A DNA stretch of 64,000 bases, taken from positions 124,001-188,000 of the forward strand of contig NZ_CACSJJ010000008.1 of the NCBI RefSeq assembly GCF_902706295.1, given 5' to 3'. Of the stretch, positions 34,054 to 42,410 are shown one piece after another. The translations under genes and the position numbers were made by a program. The notes beneath the pieces were generated by a model, which saw only the letters and a list, made by a program, of their open reading frames with translations, did no database searches and was not told the DNA's origin. Positions within the stretch are counted from its first letter, which is position 1. Every line of letters begins with the position of its first letter. Origin of the DNA: Arthrobacter sp. 18067 (GTDB taxonomy: Bacteria > Actinomycetota > Actinomycetes > Actinomycetales > Micrococcaceae).

Positions 34054-34869
34054 ATGAACAGCCTTCGCACCCGCCGCTCTGTCCTCGCAGCTACGCTGGC
34101 CTCGGCCGCCCTTGCACTTGCTGCGTGCGGTGGCGGGTCCGCGCCCGCGCAGTCGGGCGGCGACACGTCCCTGTCCGATGTGAAGTCCAAAGGCGAACTG
34201 GTGATCGCCACCGAAGGCACGTACCGTCCCTTCAGCTTCCACGCTGACGGTGCAGGCGAACTGACCGGATTCGACGTCGAGATCGCCCAGGCTGTGGCCG
34301 GGAAACTCGGGGTGAAGGCCTCCTTCCAGGAAACACAGTTCGATGGCATCTTCGCCGGACTGGACTCCAAGCGCTTTGACACCATCGCCAACCAGATTTC
34401 CATCAATGATGAGCGCAAGGCCAAATACGACTTCTCCACGCCCTACACCATCTCCACCGGAGTGGTGGTGACCAAGTCGGACAACACCAGCATCAACAGC
34501 TTCGCCGACCTCAAGGGAAAAACCACTGCACAGTCACTGACCAGCAACTTCTACAAGATGGCCGTTGAAGCCGGCGCCAACGTCCAGGCGGTGGAAGGCT
34601 GGGCACAGTCCGCCACCTTGGTGCAACAAGGACGCGTGGATGCCACCGTGAACGACAAACTCACCTACTTGGACTACGCCAAGAACACTCCGGACTCCGG
34701 ACTGAAGGTCGCGGCCGAAGCGCCGGAGAAGACCGAGAGTGCGTTCGTCTTCCGCAAGGGGTCCACTGAGCTCACGGCAGCGGTGGACAAAGCCCTGGCC
34801 GATCTCCGGGCCGATGGCACCCTCGCGAAGATCTCGGATAAGTACTTCGGCGCAGATGTCACCAAGTAA
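34054..34869 (+). CDS. polar amino-acid ABC importer, substrate-binding lipoprotein
   Basis: A 271-aa class F periplasmic-type binding protein. The signal ends in a lipobox at ALAACGGG (Cys near residue 25), anchoring it outside the membrane. The core carries GELVIATEGTYRPFSFHADG, TGFDVEIAQAVA, DTIANQISINDERKAKYDFSTPY and AFVFRKG, typical of glutamine/cystine/polar amino-acid binders. First gene of a three-gene importer; the stop TAA is followed at once by the permease ATG. The exact amino acid is not predictable; the cystine/glutamine group is most likely. Confidence 0.92.
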   Translation: MNSLRTRRSVLAATLASAALALAACGGGSAPAQSGGDTSLSDVKSKGELVIATEGTYRPFSFHADGAGELTGFDVEIAQAVAGKLGVKASFQETQFDGIFAGLDSKRFDTIANQISINDERKAKYDFSTPYTISTGVVVTKSDNTSINSFADLKGKTTAQSLTSNFYKMAVEAGANVQAVEGWAQSATLVQQGRVDATVNDKLTYLDYAKNTPDSGLKVAAEAPEKTESAFVFRKGSTELTAAVDKALADLRADGTLAKISDKYFGADVTK

Positions 34870-35529
34870 ATGAACTGGGACCTCATCTGGAGTTCCTTCG
34901 GGCCGATCATCACAGGCGCCGTCACGGGCACCATTCCCCTGACCCTCGCCTCGTTCGCCTTCGGGCTGGTTTTGGCATTGGTGGTTGCCCTGTTGCGGCT
35001 GAGCCCCAACTGGATCCTCTCGGGCCTGGGCCGCTTTTACGTATCGGTCATCCGCGGCACTCCCCTGCTGGTGCAGCTCTTCGTGATCTTCTTCGGGCTC
35101 CCCAGCATCGGGGTACGGCTGGATCCCTGGCCCAGCGCCATCATCGCGTTCTCCCTGAACGTGGGCGGCTACGCGGCCGAGATCATCCGCGCCGCCATCC
35201 TGTCCGTGCCCAAGGGCCAGTGGGAAGCCGGCCACACCATCGGCATGTCGCGCCCGCAGGCCCTGGTCCGCATCATCCTCCCCCAAGCTGCAAGGGTGTC
35301 AGTACCGCCGTTGTCCAACACCTTCATTTCGCTGGTGAAGGACACGTCCCTCGCATCATTGATCCTGGTCACCGAACTCTTCCGCAACGCCCAGCAAATC
35401 GCGGCGTTCAGCAACGAGTTCCTGATCCTCTACCTGCAGGCAGCCCTGGTCTACTGGGTCATCTGCCTGGTCCTTTCCACCGCGCAGTCCGCCGTGGAAA
35501 AGAGATTGGACCGCTATGTCGCCCACTAA
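34870..35529 (+). CDS. polar amino-acid ABC importer permease
   Basis: A 219-aa HisM/GlnP-type permease with five transmembrane helices. The RGTPLLVQLFVIFFGLP block near residue 55 and the EAA loop EAGHTIGMSRPQALVRIILPQA identify the family. It starts directly at the upstream stop and overlaps the ATPase gene by 14 bp, indicating coupled expression of the whole importer. It probably acts as a homodimer, because only one permease gene is present. Confidence 0.94.
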   Translation: MNWDLIWSSFGPIITGAVTGTIPLTLASFAFGLVLALVVALLRLSPNWILSGLGRFYVSVIRGTPLLVQLFVIFFGLPSIGVRLDPWPSAIIAFSLNVGGYAAEIIRAAILSVPKGQWEAGHTIGMSRPQALVRIILPQAARVSVPPLSNTFISLVKDTSLASLILVTELFRNAQQIAAFSNEFLILYLQAALVYWVICLVLSTAQSAVEKRLDRYVAH

Positions 35530-36322
35530 CGAATCCATTCCGGAGCCGCGCGCCACGTCGGTCCTGAAAGCGAGGAACCTCGCCAAGGCGTTCGGAAGCA
35601 ACGTGGTGCTGCGGGACATCGACATCGATATCCGCCGCGGTCAGGTGGTGGCCCTGATCGGGCCCTCAGGCTCGGGCAAGACCACCATCCTGCGCTCTCT
35701 CAACGGCCTGGAAATTCCCGACGGCGGCACGGTCACCTTCGGCGACAGCGATGCCTCAGGCGGGCTCGCCATCGACTTCGACGCCAAAGTTGGCAAGAAG
35801 GAAATCGCCGCGCTGCGGGACCGGAGCGCCATGGTCTTCCAGCACTACAACCTGTTCCCGCACATGACGGTGCTGAAGAACATCATTGAGGGCCCCGTCC
35901 AGGTCCAGAAGCGGCCGCGTGCCGAAGCCATCGCCGAAGCCGAACGCCTTCTTGAACGGGTTGGTCTTGCCGACAAGCGCGACGCGTACCCTTTTGAGCT
36001 TTCCGGCGGACAGCAGCAGCGTGTGGGAATTGTCAGGGCCCTGGCCCTCAAGCCCCAGTTGCTCCTGTTCGACGAGCCTACGTCGGCACTGGACCCTGAA
36101 TTGGTGGGAGAGGTCCTGGGCGTCATCAAGGAACTCGCTGAAGAGGGCTGGACCATGGTGATCGTGACCCATGAACTTGCTTTCGCCCAGCACGTGGCGG
36201 ACGAGGTCATCTTCATGGACGGCGGCGTAGTGGTGGAACGGGGTCCCGCTGCCGAGGTGCTGCGCGCACCCCGGCAGGAACGGACCAAGCTTTTTGTGAA
36301 ACGGCTACAGCACGACGTCTAG
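35516..36322 (+). CDS. polar amino-acid ABC importer ATPase
   Basis: A 268-aa ATPase of the GlnQ/HisP group. Walker A GPSGSGKTT, Q-loop MVFQHYNLFPHMTVLKN, signature LSGGQQQRVGIVRAL, Walker B LLLFDEPTSALDPE and switch VTHELAFAQ are all present. An N-terminal extension of about 17 residues precedes the ABC core. It closes the importer operon; two genes for anchored coiled-coil proteins follow in the same direction after 13 bp. Confidence 0.95.
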   Translation: MSPTNESIPEPRATSVLKARNLAKAFGSNVVLRDIDIDIRRGQVVALIGPSGSGKTTILRSLNGLEIPDGGTVTFGDSDASGGLAIDFDAKVGKKEIAALRDRSAMVFQHYNLFPHMTVLKNIIEGPVQVQKRPRAEAIAEAERLLERVGLADKRDAYPFELSGGQQQRVGIVRALALKPQLLLFDEPTSALDPELVGEVLGVIKELAEEGWTMVIVTHELAFAQHVADEVIFMDGGVVVERGPAAEVLRAPRQERTKLFVKRLQHDV

Positions 36323-36335
36323 GAGACTCAACAAA

Positions 36336-37244
36336 ATGGGGGAAGAGACTTTGGATTCAGCAGCCCAACCAGGCCGCAGAAAGTCCCGGCGTACTGTCAT
36401 CGTCGTCGCGGTGGTCGTCATCGCTGTTCTGGCTGGAGGACTCGGCACGTGGTTTGCCCTCTCCCGCCCAGCAGGCCTCCAGCGCGCAGATGTGGTCCGT
36501 TTGGACAAGGAACGCGTCATACTGGACAACTCAATGAACCTCTACGATCCACTGTTCAACCAGTTTTCGGTCCGCTACTCAAGCGTGATGTCCGAGAATG
36601 CGGAACAGCAGGTAAAGGACCAGGTCCTCAACCAGGATGGTGGCCGCCTGAAAAGTGAGTCACGGATAAATCTGGACCGGCTGGATCGAATGGGTTCCTC
36701 GCCGACTGTGAAGGAACAGGAAGTCAGCGACGCCTTCAACCGCTTCAAGGAGCACTACGGTGCGGTGATTTCCTACAACGACCAATTGTTGGTCAACACA
36801 TCAAACATCACCCAGTCCATTGGCGGTCCCTGCGCGCCGCTGCATTCAACGTTGAATGTCGGCGCCGAGACGTATTCCGAAGACTACGTCAAGGGTGCTG
36901 ATGCTTGCCTCGCCGCAGTTGTCACTGCCAAAGACAATACCGACGCCGAAACCACCGAGTTGCTGACCTCAGTGGAAGGCATTATCCGCGGGCAGCGGGA
37001 TAAGCAACAGGAAGTCCTCGATGCCAAGGACGACTTTGAGCGCCTGGCCAAACGGACGCTGGCCGCCCTGGCAATGCTGGACATCAATGAGGCCCTGTCG
37101 ACGACGGAAACGAAGTACGAAAGTGCCGTGAAAGTGAAGTACAACCAGCTGGTCGCCGACGCCAACGACTCGAACAAGACCTTTGAAAGTGCTCTCAAGA
37201 AGCGCACGGACCAGTTTGATGCTGCAGGCAAGGACGGGGAATAG
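36336..37244 (+). CDS. membrane-anchored helical protein with conserved Cys pair (copy A)
   Basis: Unrecognised 302-aa protein. A basic N-terminus and one helix (about residues 20-44, VIVVAVVVIAVLAGGLG) anchor a largely helical, charged extracytoplasmic domain. Cys166 and Cys191 are separated by 24 residues and are the only Cys in the domain, suggesting a disulfide. AGGAG lies about 10 nt before the ATG. The next gene encodes a protein of the same plan with Cys spaced by 25. Both follow the amino-acid importer with almost no gap. No function can be assigned. Confidence 0.65.
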   Translation: MGEETLDSAAQPGRRKSRRTVIVVAVVVIAVLAGGLGTWFALSRPAGLQRADVVRLDKERVILDNSMNLYDPLFNQFSVRYSSVMSENAEQQVKDQVLNQDGGRLKSESRINLDRLDRMGSSPTVKEQEVSDAFNRFKEHYGAVISYNDQLLVNTSNITQSIGGPCAPLHSTLNVGAETYSEDYVKGADACLAAVVTAKDNTDAETTELLTSVEGIIRGQRDKQQEVLDAKDDFERLAKRTLAALAMLDINEALSTTETKYESAVKVKYNQLVADANDSNKTFESALKKRTDQFDAAGKDGE

Positions 37245-37247
37245 GCC

Positions 37248-38306
37248 ATGACGATTGAACCCGGCCCCACGCAACACGAAGGCCCCGCGGAACAGCCCAA
37301 CCCCTCGCAGCAGCCCGCGCCCAGGAAGCGCAAGCTGGCCCTCATCCTGATCTCCAGCGTTGTTGTCCTGTTGGTGATTGCCGCGGCCGCCGTTGTGACC
37401 GTGACCCAAATCTCCGGGCAGCAACGCAAGGAAAGCCTGCAACTGTTGAAGGAAGGCCAGCTCACTGCGCTGGTGGACTCACGGGCCAAGCTTCAGCCGG
37501 CAGCCAATGAATACCTCGCTGCCTACAAGAAGGCACGGAACGCCCCCGCCTCACAGGAAGAGGCCGAGAAGAACTCCCAGAAGGAACGGGGCGAGTTCCA
37601 GAAAGCCGCAGATGAGGCCCGGTCCGCACTGCAGAAAGTGCAGTCGGCCCACGAGTCCCGTGCAGACGGGATCGGCGTCGCCATCGGGCAACTCGAAGAC
37701 TCGTATGAAGGCTTCATCGACCATATGGAAGGCCTGGTGGAGTCATACCCACAGTTTGAAGGCCTCTTCAGGGCCGACGGTGCAGGCTGCAACGGCCTGT
37801 TTGTCGGTTCCAAGGCCGCCACCCTTCGGGAGCGCCAAACCCTGCTCGGACAGGCCGCGGCCCCCTGCAGGGAAGCCGCGGACCAGCTCAAGCAATCCAA
37901 GAACGTCGCCTATGTCGAATTTGCCCGCACCTTCGATAACCGGGTGGGGCAGCTCGAATCGAACGCCGAGGTGACGGCAAAGTCTGAAGAGAATTACAAC
38001 GAGTTTGTCCAGCTCAAGGACCAGTTGGTCCAGAAGACGAATGAAGCAACCGCACGCAACGCCTCCGATGAGGAATTGCTGAAGATTGCCGACGAGGCCA
38101 AGGCCCTCAATACCCGGATCAAGAACAACAGGTCAGAGTTTGACTTCGCAGCCAAGCGCTACCTGTCGGGCGTGAAGGACATGCCTGTCCTGGTAGAGGA
38201 AGTGTTCTCGAAGAAGATCGCGGCCGAAATCAAGAGCTACGACGCCGTGATCCCCTTGCGGGTTCAAATCCTCAAAGACGCAGTGGACGTCGAACTGGTC
38301 GAATAG
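37248..38306 (+). CDS. membrane-anchored helical protein with conserved Cys pair (copy B)
   Basis: Unrecognised 352-aa protein. It has a Pro-rich cytoplasmic start, a transmembrane helix (about residues 28-50) and a long, charged, coiled-coil-prone extracytoplasmic region rich in Glu, Lys and Gln. Cys181 and Cys207 (25 residues between) match the Cys pair of the preceding protein, although overall sequence similarity is low. Starts 3 nt after its neighbour's stop. The two may form a heteromeric envelope complex; this is inference. Confidence 0.65.
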   Translation: MTIEPGPTQHEGPAEQPNPSQQPAPRKRKLALILISSVVVLLVIAAAAVVTVTQISGQQRKESLQLLKEGQLTALVDSRAKLQPAANEYLAAYKKARNAPASQEEAEKNSQKERGEFQKAADEARSALQKVQSAHESRADGIGVAIGQLEDSYEGFIDHMEGLVESYPQFEGLFRADGAGCNGLFVGSKAATLRERQTLLGQAAAPCREAADQLKQSKNVAYVEFARTFDNRVGQLESNAEVTAKSEENYNEFVQLKDQLVQKTNEATARNASDEELLKIADEAKALNTRIKNNRSEFDFAAKRYLSGVKDMPVLVEEVFSKKIAAEIKSYDAVIPLRVQILKDAVDVELVE

Positions 38307-38339
38307 TCCACCGGCGGCATGCGGCGCCGGGGGTACCCG

Positions 38340-41300
38340 TCAGCGCGCGAAGCGCAGTGTCACCAGTTGGAACGGACGAAGCAACAGCTTAACTTCCGAG
38401 CTGTCCTCCACAGCCACCCCAGGCGTCTCTACGCGCCGTTCCAGCAGGTCAGTAGCCATCGCTCCAACAGCCTCGAAACCAGGCCTGACAGTGGCAGCTG
38501 AGCGTTCACCCAGCGATTCGTACAACCGGACAATGACATCGCCTGAACCGTCCTCGGCCAGCTTCACGGCTTCCACCACCACGGCGGGGTTGGACACCGA
38601 AACCAGCGGATCCACAGCGTGCCCGCCGGTGACGAACCTCGGCTTCAGGTTGGTCCGGTACCCCTCTTCCACGGCGTCGGCAATCGCTGCCCCTGGCCTG
38701 ATGGACAGTTCCAGGGTGTGCTCTCCCCGGTCTGCTTCCGGGTCGGGGAAGCGGGCGGACCGCAGCAGGGAGGTGCGGACCGTCGTCGTGGTTCCGCCGT
38801 CGGGGCGAACCGCCCTGGTGACATCGTGCCCGTAGCTCGAGGAGTTGCTCACCGCGACTCCATAACCGGGTTCGGCTACGTGGATCCAGCGGTGGGCGCA
38901 AATCTCGAACTTTGCCGCTTCCCAGGACGTGTTGGTGTGGGTGGGCCGGAAGACGTGGCCAAACTGCGTTTCCGATGCCGAGCGATCCGCCCTCACATCC
39001 AGCGGGAAGGCGATCTTCAGCATCTTTTCGCGTTCCTGCCAGTCCACGGTGGTGGCGATGCCCAGCGACTTGGCGCCGGCGTCGAGGGTTATGCGCTGGG
39101 TGATGGTGGAGGCACCCACCTTACGTTTGACCACCACGACGACGCCGGCCGGCGTTCGTTCGAGGTCGATGGTGTCCGCTTGGGTCAGTTGGGTGACGTT
39201 CCGGCGATAGAACTCTTCGATATCCCACGCATCCCATTCGTTAGGGGTGTCGCGGAAAAGCTCCAACAGGCTGCCGCTTTGTCCGGGGGCGATCGCGTCA
39301 CGGCCGCTGGCGTGATCCACCAATGACGTGAGCAGCCCGTTCCCGTCCAGGACTGCGCGGATGACGCCGTTGTCCAGGATGAAGCCGTCCCGGGATTGGT
39401 CCACCTGGACGCCTGCGCCGGATCCGGTCCCTTCAGCGATACCCAGGGCGGCCACCCCGTTGCGCCGATGTGGAGCCGCATTGAGCAGGTAGCTTGTGTC
39501 CCCGGCCCCCACCAAGGCCTGTGCGGCGTCGCTGATGATGGCCTCGAGGTCACGGGAAATGGCCTCATAGTTGCGCTCGGCATCCTGGTGGACCCAAGCA
39601 ATGGAACTGCCCGGCAGGATGTCGTGGAACTGCTGCAGGAGGACAAGCCGCCAGAGCCGCTTCAGCTCGCCCTGGGGATACGAATAGTCAGCACCGAGCC
39701 GGACGGCAGCTGTGGAGCACCACAGCTCGGCCTCACGCAGGAGGTGTTCGCTGCGGCGGTTGCCACGCTTGGTCTTGGCCTGGCTGGTGTACGTCCCGCG
39801 GTGCATTTCCAGGTACATCTCGCCCACCCAGACCGGCATGTTGGTGTACTCGGCCTCGGCCTTGGTGAAGAAGTCCTTGGCGGTGCCCATGCGGACCTTC
39901 GGAGAACCCTCGAGGTCTGCCGTGCGGTGCGCAGCGGCCACCATTTCCCGCGTAGGTCCGCCACCGCCGTCGCCATAACCGAAAGGCACCAGCGACATGG
40001 TCCCGCGGCCGTGGTCCCGGTAATTGCGCTCTGCGTGCGCCAGCTCGCGCCCATGCAGTTCAGCGTTGTACATATCCACCGGCGGGAAGTGCGTAAACAG
40101 CCGGGTGCCATCAATGCCCTCCCAGGTGAAGGTGTGGTGCGGCATCCGGTTGACTTTGTTCCAGGAAATCTTCTGTGTCAGGAACCAACGGGAACCGGCT
40201 TCCTTCACGATCTGCGGGATGGCGCCGGAGTAGCCGAAGGAGTCAGGCAGCCAGGCTTCCTGGCACTCGACGTCGAACTCCTTCAGGAAGAAGCTCTTGC
40301 CCTCCACGAACTGGCGGGCCATCGCCTCGCCGCCGGGCATGTTGGTGTCCGATTCCACCCACATGCCGCCTACGGGAATGAACTGACCGGCTTTGACCTT
40401 CTCCCGGATCCGGACAAAGAGCTCCGGGAAGTACTCCTTGATCCAAGCCATCTGCTGGGCCGAGGAACAGGAGAACACAAAATCCGGATCCTCATCCATC
40501 AGGGCCACCACGTTGGAGAACGTCCGGGCACACTTGCGGATGGTTTCACGGACAGGCCACAGCCAAGCTGAGTCGATATGCGCATGGCCTGTGGCCAGAA
40601 GCTGGTGCGCGGACGCATACGCGGGACGGCCCAGGACCACTTTCAACTCCTCGCGACCTGCCTCCGCAGTCCCGGCGACATCGTCCGGGTCCATAATGTC
40701 CAGCATCCGTTCCAGTGCCCGCAGGATTTCATGGCGGCGGGGAAGTTCCGTAGGGAGTTCATGCATGAGGCCACTGAGCGTCCAGATGTCCTGGTTCAGT
40801 TCCCAGACGGTTTCGTTCAGCTCTGCCATGGCGATGCGGCCCAGGCGGTACCGGGGATCGTCGCCGGAGGTGGCTTTATCCCCCAACGGCGTGGGTGCAA
40901 AGGACCAGCCTTGCGCAACATCCGGGTTGGCCGCGGCCTCGACATAGAAATCGACGGACAGTCCTCCACCCAGGAGTTTGAGCGGGACGTGGAAGTTCCG
41001 GGGGGAAATCGCTTTGATGATACTGCCGTCCGCACGCCAGGCAGTGCCTTCGCATTGGAAACCGGGGACGTCGCTGTTGAAGCCAAGGTCAACGATGATC
41101 TCCACCGACGTGGACTCGGCCATGCCCCAGTCCTGCGGAACTTCGCCCTGAAGGTGCAGCCATTTGGTGCTCCAGGCCTTTCCCCAGGGGGCGCCATGCT
41201 CCTGAGGTGTGAAGAGCTGGCGCATGGCCTCCGCAGCCGGCACGGGCTCCCCCGGAGCATCCCAGCTGCTGAGCTGCAGCGGTATGGCCCTGCCGTAAAT

Positions 41301-41369
41301 GGCCGGAAGAATGCGTTCCCGAACGAATCGGTCGAGACGCTGTTCAGTGATCCGGCGGTCGTCGTGCAA
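38340..41369 (-). CDS. GH38 alpha-mannosidase
   Basis: Retaining alpha-mannosidase of glycoside hydrolase family 38, 1009 aa, the usual length. Zinc-site motif GHAHIDSAWLWP near residue 255, nucleophile Asp in WLPDSFGYSG, and the family beta-sandwich C-terminal domains are visible. No signal peptide, so it is cytoplasmic and acts on imported mannosides. The TTG start is preceded by AAAGGGGA. It stands alone: no sugar transporter or regulator neighbours it, being convergent with the coiled-coil protein genes. Confidence 0.95.
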   Translation of the reverse strand: MHDDRRITEQRLDRFVRERILPAIYGRAIPLQLSSWDAPGEPVPAAEAMRQLFTPQEHGAPWGKAWSTKWLHLQGEVPQDWGMAESTSVEIIVDLGFNSDVPGFQCEGTAWRADGSIIKAISPRNFHVPLKLLGGGLSVDFYVEAAANPDVAQGWSFAPTPLGDKATSGDDPRYRLGRIAMAELNETVWELNQDIWTLSGLMHELPTELPRRHEILRALERMLDIMDPDDVAGTAEAGREELKVVLGRPAYASAHQLLATGHAHIDSAWLWPVRETIRKCARTFSNVVALMDEDPDFVFSCSSAQQMAWIKEYFPELFVRIREKVKAGQFIPVGGMWVESDTNMPGGEAMARQFVEGKSFFLKEFDVECQEAWLPDSFGYSGAIPQIVKEAGSRWFLTQKISWNKVNRMPHHTFTWEGIDGTRLFTHFPPVDMYNAELHGRELAHAERNYRDHGRGTMSLVPFGYGDGGGGPTREMVAAAHRTADLEGSPKVRMGTAKDFFTKAEAEYTNMPVWVGEMYLEMHRGTYTSQAKTKRGNRRSEHLLREAELWCSTAAVRLGADYSYPQGELKRLWRLVLLQQFHDILPGSSIAWVHQDAERNYEAISRDLEAIISDAAQALVGAGDTSYLLNAAPHRRNGVAALGIAEGTGSGAGVQVDQSRDGFILDNGVIRAVLDGNGLLTSLVDHASGRDAIAPGQSGSLLELFRDTPNEWDAWDIEEFYRRNVTQLTQADTIDLERTPAGVVVVVKRKVGASTITQRITLDAGAKSLGIATTVDWQEREKMLKIAFPLDVRADRSASETQFGHVFRPTHTNTSWEAAKFEICAHRWIHVAEPGYGVAVSNSSSYGHDVTRAVRPDGGTTTTVRTSLLRSARFPDPEADRGEHTLELSIRPGAAIADAVEEGYRTNLKPRFVTGGHAVDPLVSVSNPAVVVEAVKLAEDGSGDVIVRLYESLGERSAATVRPGFEAVGAMATDLLERRVETPGVAVEDSSEVKLLLRPFQLVTLRFAR

Positions 41370-41478
41370 TTAATTCCCCTTTGGGCCTGGGCTGAATAAC
41401 AAGGTTGGTAGCCGCGCCCCGAAGGTGCCGGGCACGGGCGGCGATTCTGGGGTCGCCACGCTTCCAATCGATGGATAA

Positions 41479-41507
41479 AATCTACGTTGTTCCAGCTTAA
41501 TAGCCAA
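41479..41507 (-). promoter_or_regulatory. candidate promoter of the alpha-mannosidase gene
   Basis: On the minus strand TTGGCT and TAGATT are separated by 17 bp, each matching four of six consensus bases, about 110 nt upstream of the start codon. A weak but well-placed match. Confidence 0.35.
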
Positions 41508-41518
41508 GTGATTGACTG

Positions 41519-42409
41519 CTATCCCCCAACGGCCTGTCGCTCCGATTCGGCTGTTTCCCCGACGATCCTGTCCCGTCCTGCGTACACGTTCAGGCTGAGT
41601 CCGCGGCTGAACCCTGCCAGCGTAATTCCCGTTTCCTCCGCCAGTTCCGCTGCGAGGCTGGACGGCGCACTGACGGCGGCCAGGACAGGAATGCCGGCCA
41701 TGGCAGCTTTCTGGACGAGTTCAAAGGATGCCCTGCCGGAAACCTGGAGCACTGTGCCCCTCAACGGCAGCATTCCTGCCCGCAAGGCCCAGCCCACCAC
41801 CTTGTCCACCGCATTGTGCCTGCCCACATCTTCGCGGAGGCACAGCAGCTCGGTGGTGCCGTCGTCGTGAATCCTGAACAGGCCCGCAGCATGGACGCCA
41901 CCGGTCTTGTCGAAGACCGCCTGCGCCTCCCGGAGGCGGTCCGGCAGGGCTGCGAGCGCCCGGACCGGGATGGTGACATCGTCTTCCTTGGGGCTGTGCC
42001 GGGAGGACTTGCGGACGGCGTCAATGGAATCAGTGCCGCAAATCCCGCACGAGCTGGAGGTGTAGACGTTGCGCCCGGTGTCCGGCCTCACCACGTCCGG
42101 CCTGAGCTGGGCGTCCACCACGTTGAAGGTCTGCACACCGTCTTCGTTCTCCCCCGCGCAGAATCGCTCGGAGATCAGCTGCGAGGCCTCCCATACGATG
42201 CCCTCCGAGACAAGGAATCCCGCCACGAGGTCGAAGTCGTCCCCGGGGGTGCGCATGGTCACGGAGAAGGACATCTCCCCCAGGCGGATCTCCAGGGGTT
42301 CCTCCACCGCGAGCACGTCCTCCTTGAAGCGGACGGGATGCTCCAGTGCTTGCGGTGAACCGTCCAGGACAAACTTGTGCACCTTGCGGCGCTGCGTCAC
42401 TCGTCCCAT
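41519..42409 (-). CDS. fdhD: formate dehydrogenase accessory sulfurtransferase FdhD
   Basis: Sulfurtransferase that delivers sulfur to the molybdenum cofactor of formate dehydrogenases. At 296 aa it has the normal length. The catalytic pair Cys121/Cys124 sits in TSSSCGICGTDS; TPGDDFDLVAGFLVSEGI and RVGR-type nucleotide-binding segments (LREDVGRHNAVDKVVG) are present. ATG at 42409 lies 1 nt after the stop of the oxidoreductase gene, with GAGGAGAAC before it; an ATG at 42430 would overlap that gene. Cofactor maturation for the preceding enzyme is its evident role. Confidence 0.95.
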   Translation of the reverse strand: MGRVTQRRKVHKFVLDGSPQALEHPVRFKEDVLAVEEPLEIRLGEMSFSVTMRTPGDDFDLVAGFLVSEGIVWEASQLISERFCAGENEDGVQTFNVVDAQLRPDVVRPDTGRNVYTSSSCGICGTDSIDAVRKSSRHSPKEDDVTIPVRALAALPDRLREAQAVFDKTGGVHAAGLFRIHDDGTTELLCLREDVGRHNAVDKVVGWALRAGMLPLRGTVLQVSGRASFELVQKAAMAGIPVLAAVSAPSSLAAELAEETGITLAGFSRGLSLNVYAGRDRIVGETAESERQAVGG

Positions 42410-42410
42410 G

